Shown here piece after piece: positions 51,031 through 58,892 of a DNA stretch of 58,892 nucleotides (position 1 is the first letter of the stretch; every line of letters begins with the position of its first letter). Source of the stretch: CAYLJJ01 sp964384025. GTDB lineage: Bacteria > Myxococcota_A > Bradymonadia > UBA7976 > UBA1532. The notes below the pieces were generated by a model that had not been told where the DNA came from, did not search any database, and saw only the letters and a program-made list of their open reading frames with translations. Made by a program: the position numbers and the translations under genes. The stretch spans positions 1 through 58,892 of the forward strand of contig CAYLJJ010000030.1 in assembly GCA_964384025.1 (NCBI GenBank). Direction: 5' to 3'.

Positions 51031-53238
51031 ATGTCGGGAGTATACATTGCACTCAATCTCTGGAGTTCAGATATTCGATCCTCAAAAATATCGCAGATTG
51101 ACGAAGCTTTGTCTGATCTCTGCCCCTCTGAGGAGGTCTTCACCAGCCTCCTCGCTGGAGAGCTTGATCCTGATGCACGCCGAGCACTTGATCTTCACCT
51201 TGATAGATGTGCTGCCTGTACACAGCTCATTATCGATCTAGCAGAGTTCAGCTCTCCCCTTGAAGGTGAGCAACCAGAGAAGCTAGAGCCATCTAAGCAA
51301 CCAACAACCCCATCCCTCCAGATCGGTGAACGCTACACGATTATGAGGATGATCGGTCGAGGTGGGATGGGCTCAGTCTACGAGGCCTTTGATAAATCTC
51401 TGGGGCGCAAAGTCGCCATCAAGGTGTTGCGCGCCGATCTCATCGAGCCTGATCGCCGTGAAGAGCACTCTGCTCGGCTGCTTCGTGAAGCGAGGCTGCT
51501 GGCCGCAGTCTATCACCCCAATGTTCTCAATGTGTACGATGTGGGTGTTTGGAACGAGCAGGTTTTTATGGCTATCCAGTATATCGAGGGGACAACCCTG
51601 GGTGAGTGGATCCGCAGCTCCTCCCCTGACTGGCGCAACATCCTTGAGATCTATCTCAAGGTGGGTGATGGCTTGGCCGAGGCACACAAACGGGGCTTGG
51701 TTCATAGAGATATCAAGCCTGAAAATATCCTCATCGACTCGACAGGTCGTGCTTGGTTGGCCGACTTTGGTCTCGCCTGCGCGATCGGAGGCGATGTCGC
51801 TGTTGAAGGCATCGAAGGATCTAAAGGAAGCGCTGAGCTGATGCGCAGCGCGATCACACATACTGGTGCTGTGATCGGCACACCCGCCTATATGGCACCT
51901 GAACAACATCTGGGAGCGCGTACTGACGAACGCACTGACCAGTTCTCCTTCGCCGCCGCGATCTTTGAGAGCCTCTACCACACACGCGCCTTCGCGGGCC
52001 GTACCCGCCAGGAACTTAAAACAGCGGTCTGTGAGGGCCAACTTAAGCCCTGCCCTTCCAAGCATCTCCCGACGGGGATCTATCGTGTCCTGCGTCGCGC
52101 CCTCAAAGCTCAACCAGCGGCGCGCTACGACTCCCTTCCCAGCCTCTTGAGCGCGCTCCGGCAGGTCGCTGAGCAGAAGCCTCTCTGGCGCCGCCTTTTG
52201 CGGATCACTGCGCTCGCCAGCCTCACGCTGGCGGCGCTCGTCGGGTTGAGTTCAATGGCGCGATCACTCTGGAATCTCTCCAATCAAGAAGCTCCAGCGC
52301 TTACCATTGATGGTGGTTTAGACGCTCAAACTCAAGCTAAAGCTCCGCCGACCGCCAAAGAGCGTGCAGCCCTAGAGAAAGAGAAGAGCGCTCAGAAAAA
52401 CAGAGCATGTAAGGTAGATCCAGAAGCCTGTCTTGATCTTGTACAGCACCTCCAGCGCTATATCTTTACGGAGTTTGAGGGGCTTGTTACGAGCCGCGAA
52501 GAGCAGTTTAGGATCGGCAGCGCGGGTCTAGCTGACCGCTTCCTCAATATGTGCGATGAGGGGGTGATCGCCGCTTGCAGCCTCTCAGCATTCGCCTACA
52601 CCTTCTCCTTCCACAATTACAGCTACCCTGAGAGGGATCTTATCCCTCGTTTTGTAAAAACGATGCAGAAGGCCTGTGAAGGCGGCGATCCAATCGGGTG
52701 CTTCAATATGCAGGATACCTATGCAGATGGAAACTACGAACGAGAGGAAGAGTTCTCGATCAAATCAAACGAAAAGAAGTTCATCTCTATTGTTAAAAAA
52801 GGATGTGAAGCAGGCTCTGGACAATCTTGTTGGATTCTCGCTGAGAGCTTGTTCAGTTGCCAAAATTTCAAGCATAACCAAGAGAAAGAACACCAAGCTC
52901 TTGAGCACGCAACCTTAGGTTGTTCTCGGGGTTGGGCTCAAGCCTGCTTGCTCGCTGGTCTCATCTATCGCGATATCGATCGCGGCCCCTGTGCGCTCGA
53001 AATCCAGCCCCTGCTGGGCAAGATCCCTGACAATGATCTCTTTGATTACACCGCCTCCTGGTCTGATGTAGGCATCTTCTGCGCTCGGTTTGAAGCGATT
53101 CGTGATGATGATAAAGCACATGCGCTCTTTAAAGCGGGGTGCAACATTAACATTGCGGGTAAAGACAAATTTGAACGAAAGGCTCAGGACAAATCAAAGA
53201 GGATGAGCTGCTCCATGCTAAAGAGCATGAACCTCTAA
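51031..53238 (+). CDS. Membrane Ser/Thr protein kinase with N-terminal zinc-finger and Sel1-like outer domain
   Basis: The 735-residue protein has: an anti-sigma-type zinc-finger motif (Cys31; HxxxCxxC at 56-63); a Hanks-type kinase domain (about 100-370) with GRGGMGSVYEAF, Lys131, HRDIKPEN (Asp227), DFG (Asp245) and GTPAYMAPE; one membrane helix (about 385-412, ITALASLTLAALVGL); and a Cys-rich outer part with Sel1-like repeats (ACEGGDPIGCFN, GCEAGSGQSCWI, GCSRGWAQACLL). It resembles kinases coupled to ECF sigma factors. The sigma factor and a lipoprotein gene lie next to it. ATG 51031 has no good ribosome-binding site, so the start is less certain. Confidence 0.88.
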   Translation: MSGVYIALNLWSSDIRSSKISQIDEALSDLCPSEEVFTSLLAGELDPDARRALDLHLDRCAACTQLIIDLAEFSSPLEGEQPEKLEPSKQPTTPSLQIGERYTIMRMIGRGGMGSVYEAFDKSLGRKVAIKVLRADLIEPDRREEHSARLLREARLLAAVYHPNVLNVYDVGVWNEQVFMAIQYIEGTTLGEWIRSSSPDWRNILEIYLKVGDGLAEAHKRGLVHRDIKPENILIDSTGRAWLADFGLACAIGGDVAVEGIEGSKGSAELMRSAITHTGAVIGTPAYMAPEQHLGARTDERTDQFSFAAAIFESLYHTRAFAGRTRQELKTAVCEGQLKPCPSKHLPTGIYRVLRRALKAQPAARYDSLPSLLSALRQVAEQKPLWRRLLRITALASLTLAALVGLSSMARSLWNLSNQEAPALTIDGGLDAQTQAKAPPTAKERAALEKEKSAQKNRACKVDPEACLDLVQHLQRYIFTEFEGLVTSREEQFRIGSAGLADRFLNMCDEGVIAACSLSAFAYTFSFHNYSYPERDLIPRFVKTMQKACEGGDPIGCFNMQDTYADGNYEREEEFSIKSNEKKFISIVKKGCEAGSGQSCWILAESLFSCQNFKHNQEKEHQALEHATLGCSRGWAQACLLAGLIYRDIDRGPCALEIQPLLGKIPDNDLFDYTASWSDVGIFCARFEAIRDDDKAHALFKAGCNINIAGKDKFERKAQDKSKRMSCSMLKSMNL

Positions 53239-53251
53239 GCAACTCCACTCC

Positions 53252-53279
53252 GCGCAGAAAAAAATCCACCTTTTTGCGC
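53252..53279 (+). terminator. Weak terminator-like inverted repeat after the kinase gene
   Basis: GCGCA-AAAA (one bulged G) pairs with TTTTTGCGC around a short loop. The T-run is part of the stem rather than after it, so this could equally be a bidirectional or regulatory structure. Confidence 0.3.
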
Positions 53280-53422
53280 AACGCCACCCCACGCTCCTCG
53301 TCCGGTGAGGGCGAAGGAGAGAGAAGAAGTCTCTCTCGTCAGCCACAGCAATGATGAGTGCAGCTCGCCAGAGCATCTCAGCACAAGGCTCGTTTTCTTA
53401 CACAGGTTAAAGGAAGCTGATC

Positions 53423-55060
53423 ATGAAAAAGACTCTCTTCAATCTCCTCGCGATCTCCGTGCTCTTTGCTTGCTCTCCAGATGAAGACTCTTCATCAACG
53501 AAGGAACCCAAGCTTGGTGAAGCCAGGATGAAGCTCACCGTGGATCTCTTGGCTGACACCGATGTGGCGCAGATCCATTACAGCATCACCGGTGTGGATT
53601 GTGTCACTGGCGAGCTACTTGAGCCTGCCTACACCGCCGAGACGATCAAGGATCTTGAGGATCTGGTATTGCCTGGTGAGAACCTCGATATGGTTGGGCG
53701 TCCTTTCGACGCAAGTTCAGAGCACCTCTTCGCGGATGCCTTCTTCTGGCTGCCTGAAGGCTGCTATGATGTCGCCACTCAGCCGATAACTGAGGCGGGA
53801 GATCCCTCATCAGATTGTGCCCTGAGCTTACAGAGCATGGTACCTGTTTTTGATGGTGAAGTGACCGAAATCATACTTATAAATCAATGTGAGAATGAGG
53901 TCTTTGGCGGTCTAGATGCCATCTCTGCGCTTAACCACGCTCCTCAGATCCTGGGTGTAGCCTATGATCCCTCTAAGTTCACTTGCGATGATGTAACCAC
54001 CATCTGCGTCACCATCTCCGATCCTGACAGCGATCCGATGGTGTCGGTTTGGAGCCCTGTCGGTGAAGGCCTCATCGTAGACTCGATCAACGAAGAGGCA
54101 AACGAGGATGGCTCTCTGCTGAGCTGCGCCACTGTTAAGGTCGAAGGTCCTGGAGACTATTTTATCAACTTTGCTCTCTTTGACCAAGCCTATGATGCTG
54201 AAGGCAACCTCGTACATATCGAGGAGCTGTTGGCGCTCCAGGGCTCCGAGGCAACCTCCAACGACACGATCATGTTACCCATCCATGCGATGAGCGAAGA
54301 TGCATGTGTGGGAGAGTGTGCCTGCCCTGAAGGCTTTGAGATCAACGCTGCTGGCGATCTCTGTGAGCGCATCACGACAACCGATGCGATCTTCAACGGC
54401 GAGTTGACCCAGGTCTGTAGAGGCTCGATCAACGCCAACTATGGTGCTTGGGGTGCTCTCTTCCCCAAGGGCACTGAGGATCGAAATGCCTTCTTCGGTG
54501 AAGATTTTGGCGATGAGAACGGGAGCCGCCTCAACACCATCGGTATCTGGGCTTGTGATGCGGAGGGCAATCAGACCGTCGAGCCTACCCTTGAGTGGGT
54601 TGGGTTCAGCCGCTGCTTAGAGATCGAAGAGGGAGGCAGCTATCTCATCGGCATCGCCGCCGACAACTGGATGCGCGCCAAAGTCAACGGTCAGACCTTC
54701 TTCTTCATCGACGCCAACAACGAGTCTGATGACCTCCACCCTTACCGTCATTGGCATATGATCCCTGTCACTCTGCCAGCGGGCACCAATATCATCGAGT
54801 TGGAGGGGATGAACGCGGGTGGCCCCGCAGCTTTCGCCGCTGAGATCTACGGTCCCTTTAATCCTGAGGCGATGCAGGATGATGCCTCAATGATCGCCCT
54901 TGACTACGAGAACAACGTCATCTGGAACACAGGCGACCAAATTGGAAGCCAGTTTAACACCGGCACCAACAGTGGGTGGGCCTGCGAGGAGGGCTACGCT
55001 CTTGATCTTTGCGGTGATGAGGTGACCTGTACTCTTATCGAGCGTCTCCTCTGCGAGTAG
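53423..55060 (+). CDS. Lipoprotein of unknown function (545 residues)
   Basis: AAAGGAAG precedes ATG 53423. The signal MKKTLFNLLAISVLFAC ends at Cys17. An N-terminal beta domain (ARMKLTVDLLADTDVAQIHY, CVTGELLEP) is followed by a middle region (about 185-290), a short Cys link (GECACPEGFEI) and a C-terminal jelly-roll-like domain (LIGIAADNWMRAKVNGQTFF, LPAGTNIIELEGMN) resembling ligand-binding PA14-type folds. It follows the kinase gene by 184 bp and converges with the ECF sigma factor gene (12-bp gap). It could be a surface ligand-binding partner of that circuit; this is inference. Confidence 0.8.
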   Translation: MKKTLFNLLAISVLFACSPDEDSSSTKEPKLGEARMKLTVDLLADTDVAQIHYSITGVDCVTGELLEPAYTAETIKDLEDLVLPGENLDMVGRPFDASSEHLFADAFFWLPEGCYDVATQPITEAGDPSSDCALSLQSMVPVFDGEVTEIILINQCENEVFGGLDAISALNHAPQILGVAYDPSKFTCDDVTTICVTISDPDSDPMVSVWSPVGEGLIVDSINEEANEDGSLLSCATVKVEGPGDYFINFALFDQAYDAEGNLVHIEELLALQGSEATSNDTIMLPIHAMSEDACVGECACPEGFEINAAGDLCERITTTDAIFNGELTQVCRGSINANYGAWGALFPKGTEDRNAFFGEDFGDENGSRLNTIGIWACDAEGNQTVEPTLEWVGFSRCLEIEEGGSYLIGIAADNWMRAKVNGQTFFFIDANNESDDLHPYRHWHMIPVTLPAGTNIIELEGMNAGGPAAFAAEIYGPFNPEAMQDDASMIALDYENNVIWNTGDQIGSQFNTGTNSGWACEEGYALDLCGDEVTCTLIERLLCE

Positions 55061-55072
55061 CCAATTTAAGGT

Positions 55073-56008
55073 TCAACTCTCTTCCTCTTTGCCCACCTGC
55101 ATCGTAGTTTGAAGAAGGCGGGGGATGCTCAGATCGAGCTTTGAGCGGATCATGAGCATGATGGAGTCAAACTCCATCCTCTCCAGCTTGAGACGATCCA
55201 TAAACTCGCGTCGCGTTGTAGTCAGCAGCGTCTCGCGAGCTTTTGCGATCCGACGAGAAGCGGTTGAGGCGTGCGTCCCATAGATTCTACCGAGCTGCCC
55301 TACGGTCAGGCGATGCACCAAATGTTGACGCAAGAGGTTGCGCTCATGGGGACTTAAGCTCTGCACAGCCACCGCGAATGCCTGTTTAAACTGTCCTTGA
55401 TACTCCTGCTTCAAAAAATTCAGTTCTAAGCCCTGAAGCTCATCGGGTACATCTAGGATCTGTTCTCCTCCTCTAACAAACAGCTCTTTATCTTGGCGCC
55501 TTGAGGCGCTGCGCAGCAGGTCGATGAAGGCTCGCGCTCCGGTCACTCGCAGCCAGTTTTGCAGAAAACCTTGTCCTGAGTAGCTCTGGATCTTGGCGCG
55601 GCGGCTGTCAGTTGAAACAAAAAGCTTTAAGCGCAGGTGCTGGAGCAGATCCTCGGCAGGCATTTCATCTCCTTGGTATTTTCGCACCAAGCGCTCAATA
55701 TCGACCAGAAAGCGTTGCTCAAAGAGGCTGATCGCCCCCGGTAGTCCTGCCCCACAAGCCAATGCGAGGTGAAAATCCTCCGCTTGGACATGATTCAACC
55801 ACTGCTCAAGACCCCTCTTGGGCGGTGAACTCACCGTCCGTTCAGCCAAGGCCTGGGTAAACAGCTCTGAATCCAATTTTAGGGTTGGCCACGCTTGGGT
55901 ACCCTGAGCATAAAGCTCGCCCAAGCGCTCTTCCAAACCGAGAAGCTGCGCAGCTTCGGCGCGCAGCTCATCAGAGAGCTTCTCCATAAAACAGGTGCTG
56001 TGCTGCAT
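55073..56008 (-). CDS. ECF-type RNA polymerase sigma factor (myxobacterial Sig70_gmx1 type)
   Basis: ATG 56008 (MQHSTCFMEKL) follows GGAGG at the ideal distance; the longer frame from 56122 is not protein-like at its start. The 311-residue protein has an unusually long N-terminal region before region 2 (about 90-175; AISLFEQRFLVDIERLVRKY, AEDLLQHLRLKLFV). Region 4 lies near 228-285 (LSPHERNLLRQHLVHRLTVGQLGRIYGTHASTASRRIAKAR). This layout matches the myxobacterial-type sigma family (TIGR03001). Its promoter targets are unknown. The nearby zinc-finger kinase may regulate it. Confidence 0.85.
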   Translation of the reverse strand: MQHSTCFMEKLSDELRAEAAQLLGLEERLGELYAQGTQAWPTLKLDSELFTQALAERTVSSPPKRGLEQWLNHVQAEDFHLALACGAGLPGAISLFEQRFLVDIERLVRKYQGDEMPAEDLLQHLRLKLFVSTDSRRAKIQSYSGQGFLQNWLRVTGARAFIDLLRSASRRQDKELFVRGGEQILDVPDELQGLELNFLKQEYQGQFKQAFAVAVQSLSPHERNLLRQHLVHRLTVGQLGRIYGTHASTASRRIAKARETLLTTTRREFMDRLKLERMEFDSIMLMIRSKLDLSIPRLLQTTMQVGKEEES

Positions 56009-56326
56009 AACGCCTCCGAAAAATAAGCGCAGGGATCTATATCGTTGGAGAGGGGAATCCAAACTGTGCCCCACAGAGCCTCGCCTTAAAAGAGCATTTT
56101 TATCAGCCGGTACTCCGGTCATCTTCAGGCAGCGATAAGGCCGTGGTCTATGAGCGCGGACAGATGTTACACCGATGCATCTCTGCGAAGCTTGCTGACC
56201 AGTAATGTCGCCGTTCTTGCATCTTCATAGGCGTGGTAAAGGGGTAGACCCGCTTCAAGGCGAAGCCAAGCGTAGAGCGCGGGCCAAGCGGCGTCGGCGT
56301 ATCCAAAGTAGTGATCAGCGAGTAAA
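56009..56326. other. Intergenic, 318 bp, with an open reading fragment
   Basis: The stretch lies between the membrane hydrolase stop and the sigma factor start, both on the reverse strand. From 56355 to a TAA at 56167-56169 one reverse frame is open and reads protein-like (ADHYFGYADAAWPALYAW; LVSKLRRDASV), but it has no start codon. It could be a gene remnant or chance. No terminator or clear promoter was recognised. Confidence 0.4.
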
Positions 56327-58792
56327 TCAGCGCCTGGGATTGATCTTGATACGCCCTAAGACCCGGGGGCCGAAGATCAGCCGCTCCTTTTGGATAATCG
56401 ACATCTCCACCTGCGCCCTCCCCGTCTTCTTTCCAAAGCGCATCAGGAGCATCTCTCGGATGATCTCCCCTGAAGCCCACCGCTGGCTGGGATAGCTGTT
56501 TGCTAGAGGGCGTGCTTGTTCACGCCGCAGCAGCGCACCGCTCTGTTTGCGTATATCGATGCGGATCTCGATATCTGGACGCTCTAAGCCCTCGGCGAAG
56601 AACCAATTTTCAACTCGACGAACAACCCCCCCTGCCTCCTTGGGTTCACTGATACGGCTGCCCAGCCAGAGAATCCCAGGGGCGACCCGCACTGGCTTGC
56701 TCTTAAGAGCTGGCGCCTCTCGACTCACTCTATGCCTACGTAGACGTTGATGCTCCTGCGCTCGCTGAGCCTCGATCTGTGTCCAAAGCTCCATCCGGAG
56801 ATTGGCAAACCGTTCTGGCTCAACCTGACTCAGCTCTTCTCGCTCCTCTGGATCATGCTCTAGGTGATAGAGCTGCTCAAAGCCGGTGTCGCTCTCCAGG
56901 ATGAACTTATAGGGCCAGCGGATCAGCGCGGTCTTACGGGCGTGTTGCGCCTTGAGGCGGTGAATTCCATCGACCAGGAGGCTCCGAGGCTCCAAGGGCT
57001 GTTGCCCAGTAAAGGCCCCAACCAAGCTGCGTCCACCATAATCTTCGCCAGGCTCCAAGCCGGTCAGATTGGCGAGGGTTTCAGGTAGATCGATGAGGCT
57101 CACAGGCTCTCTCAGACGCGCGGCTCCCGCGCCAGGGACGTGGATCAGGAGCGGAACGCGGATACTCTCTTCAAAGAGCTGTCGCCCGTGATACTTGAGC
57201 CCATGCTCTCCAAAAGCTTCCCCATGATCGGAGGTCAAGATGATGAGGGTCTCCGCCCTGAGATCCAGGACATCTAGTTTTTCAAGGAGCTGCCCCACGG
57301 CCCAATCTGTGCGTGCGATCTCGCCATCATAGCGATCCAGGCCGCGTTTTCCGAAGGAGTGCTCTTTATGTTGCTTATAGGGCTCATGGGGCTCTAAAAA
57401 GTGAAGCCAGAGGAGAAAAGGCGCCTCCTCCTCCGCGAAGCGCTCCAGGGAGAGGAGACCACCCTTGAGCAGCGCTGGGACAGAGTGGGTTTTGAGCTGC
57501 GCCTGCTCATGCCCCAGAAAGTCATCAAAGCCTCGCTCCAAACCCAGCCACATCCCGTTGCGGAATTGAGCAGAGAGATGAGCCGCTGTTTGCCAGCCTG
57601 CCTCCTGAAGCCGCTCCTGAATAAAAGTGTTCCCGGGGTGGATCTCGGGGAGGCTTCCTGAAATCTCCTGGTTCATCTCAGCGATAGGGCGCCCCGCAAG
57701 GAGGGTGGGGAGAGAGAAGATGGTGGTGTGTGCGCCCGGATAAGCATGCTCTGCGATCCAGCTCTCCTGAGCGAGCTGATTGAGCACCGGCGCGGTGTTC
57801 CGTGTGTAGCCATAGAAGGGCAGATGATCGGCCCGCAGAGCATCTACACTGATGAGCAGAATGTTCCAGGGTTTGATCAAAGGGCTGGGATGATGTTGAA
57901 CCCAGCCTCGAGGCTGTTCCTGGTAAGGGGGACGGTCTCCCCCTTGGCAGTCCTGATCGATCCCATCACCGGGGAGGTCCACAGCCAGGGGATGGATCGT
58001 AGGATCATCATCTCGACAATCTCGAGGCAACGGCCAGGTTCCAAAGCCATCCCCATCTCGATCTGTCAGCACCCTGGGTAACTTGAGCAGCCAGGGGCTC
58101 AGGGGAGCTTGGCTGAGGATCAACTGAAGATCCTTGCGCGCTCCATAGCGCTGAAGCCCGATGAAGCTGAGGAGGAGCAGCGGGGGGAGCAGCCAGAGTT
58201 CTCGCCAGGGCCGCAGCCGAGGGAGTAGACCCAAGAGCAACCCCAACAGCAGCGCCCCTAGAGGAACAAAAGCCTGAGAGGAGAGCTGCTTGCCCACCTC
58301 AAGCAGCGGAGCGATGAGGAGCAAAAGCAGGAGTGGGAGGCCAAACAGGGCGGTCAACAGATCGCCTAAGCGCCCCAGGCGCTCCAGTAGGGCCTTGAGT
58401 GGTCGCAGCAGGAGCGCGACGAGAGCCAAGAGAATCAGGGTGAGGAGCAGCAACGCCAGCCCCGCCGCAGGAGCTACCAAATCAGCACGCACTCTGAGGC
58501 CCAACTCCTGGATGATCAGGACGCCCCCAAGAGGCAGCACCGCCAGAAACCAACTTCCTAAGAGCAGGCTGGCTCGCGCCTCACGGGGGGCCGCTTTGAA
58601 AGCCTCAACCGGAAGCGAGCGAGAGAGCACACGCAGAAAAAACAGCAGCAGCAGGAGCAAGGGCCAGAGGAGGAGCCAGAGTCCCTGAGCAGAGAGGATC
58701 GCTGCAAAGCTGGAGAGGCTAAGTGCTTCAGCGGCTCCTGCCATCAGAAGAGCCAAGGCGCTGGCGAGGAGGAGTGAGCGAGATAGAGGCAT
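56327..58792 (-). CDS. Membrane alkaline-phosphatase-fold hydrolase (sulfatase-like) with embedded calcium loop
   Basis: The 821-residue protein has five or six membrane helices (about 5-225), then a DRDGDGFG...DCRDDDP...GDGIDQDCQGGD segment (244-286) like the MopE units of the lipoproteins. A large sulfatase-superfamily domain follows (308-690) with metal site SVDALRADH (Asp317), nucleophile position Thr357 in HTTIFSLPTLLAGR, and LTSDHGEAFGEHG. The formylglycine motif of true sulfatases (C/S-x-P-x-R) is absent, so it is more like phosphoglycerol or phosphoethanolamine transferases that use Thr. ATG 58792 is the start. It lies upstream of the sigma factor on the same strand. Substrate unknown. 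Confidence 0.82.
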   Translation of the reverse strand: MPLSRSLLLASALALLMAGAAEALSLSSFAAILSAQGLWLLLWPLLLLLLFFLRVLSRSLPVEAFKAAPREARASLLLGSWFLAVLPLGGVLIIQELGLRVRADLVAPAAGLALLLLTLILLALVALLLRPLKALLERLGRLGDLLTALFGLPLLLLLLIAPLLEVGKQLSSQAFVPLGALLLGLLLGLLPRLRPWRELWLLPPLLLLSFIGLQRYGARKDLQLILSQAPLSPWLLKLPRVLTDRDGDGFGTWPLPRDCRDDDPTIHPLAVDLPGDGIDQDCQGGDRPPYQEQPRGWVQHHPSPLIKPWNILLISVDALRADHLPFYGYTRNTAPVLNQLAQESWIAEHAYPGAHTTIFSLPTLLAGRPIAEMNQEISGSLPEIHPGNTFIQERLQEAGWQTAAHLSAQFRNGMWLGLERGFDDFLGHEQAQLKTHSVPALLKGGLLSLERFAEEEAPFLLWLHFLEPHEPYKQHKEHSFGKRGLDRYDGEIARTDWAVGQLLEKLDVLDLRAETLIILTSDHGEAFGEHGLKYHGRQLFEESIRVPLLIHVPGAGAARLREPVSLIDLPETLANLTGLEPGEDYGGRSLVGAFTGQQPLEPRSLLVDGIHRLKAQHARKTALIRWPYKFILESDTGFEQLYHLEHDPEEREELSQVEPERFANLRMELWTQIEAQRAQEHQRLRRHRVSREAPALKSKPVRVAPGILWLGSRISEPKEAGGVVRRVENWFFAEGLERPDIEIRIDIRKQSGALLRREQARPLANSYPSQRWASGEIIREMLLMRFGKKTGRAQVEMSIIQKERLIFGPRVLGRIKINPRR

Positions 58793-58892
58793 GGCCCCCT
58801 ATGCTCTTGGAGCCCAGCTCAGTCAAGAAAGCTGGCTCAAAATTTGAGGTGCGATCCATTCTGAGGGATCGAGTAAGCAGAGATGAGTTGAC

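Overview
ORGANISM. The window looks like a chromosomal segment of a Myxococcota-type bacterium (Bradymonadales-like or another deltaproteobacterial relative). This is inferred from gene content only. The clues are the gene order pilB-pilT-pilC-pilS-pilR-pilA as in the Myxococcus type IV pilus locus, a myxobacterial-type ECF sigma factor next to a Hanks-type kinase, many secreted lipoproteins rich in DNDCDG (MopE-like) or Cys motifs, and a very large TPR protein. No rRNA, tRNA, CRISPR array, transposase or phage gene was found. Most genes use GC-rich codons. The pilus region is a mosaic with AT-rich stretches.

LAYOUT. 0-14 kb: a Gly-rich lipoprotein cut by the window edge, a small MshEN-like protein and a GH113-like hydrolase (all minus). 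These are followed by a secreted alpha-amylase lipoprotein and a patatin phospholipase (plus). Then come 4'-phosphopantetheinyl transferase with transketolase, and S-adenosylhomocysteine hydrolase (ahcY) behind an ArsR-methyltransferase fusion protein (SahR-like), with an unusual tandem-repeat leader before ahcY. A 1051-residue MopE-repeat lipoprotein closes the segment. 14-17 kb: a degraded secreted-protein gene, a deoxynucleoside kinase, ribF and aroE. 17-30.3 kb: an AT-rich Cys-rich lipoprotein, then pilB, pilT, pilC, pilS, pilR and pilA. A sigma-54 promoter precedes pilA. A lipoprotein esterase and a second, short GspE-type ATPase follow. 30.4-36.4 kb: thiI, nitronate monooxygenase, a YD-repeat protein and another MopE-repeat lipoprotein.

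36.7-42.5 kb: a sugar-phosphate isomerase, a myo-inositol-phosphate synthase-like protein and a UbiA prenyltransferase in a tight operon. A Cys-rich lipoprotein and a glycerol-1-phosphate dehydrogenase-like protein follow. This resembles the ebo/SCO3242-type clusters and is a good candidate for an uncharacterised prenyl-lipid or cyclitol pathway. 42.5-50.8 kb: a 1401-residue TPR protein with a small lipoprotein, an acyltransferase-lipase pair, and a pseudouridine synthase with an RsmC-like rRNA methyltransferase. 51-58.8 kb: a zinc-finger Ser/Thr kinase, a lipoprotein, a Sig70_gmx1-type ECF sigma factor and a membrane alkaline-phosphatase-fold hydrolase.

HOW IT FITS TOGETHER. The pil genes make and retract type IV pili. 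PilS/PilR probably switch on pilA through the sigma-54 promoter. The ArsR-methyltransferase probably senses S-adenosylhomocysteine or S-adenosylmethionine and controls ahcY. The kinase, lipoprotein and sigma factor may form an envelope-sensing circuit. All functions are assigned by reading motifs; no search was run.
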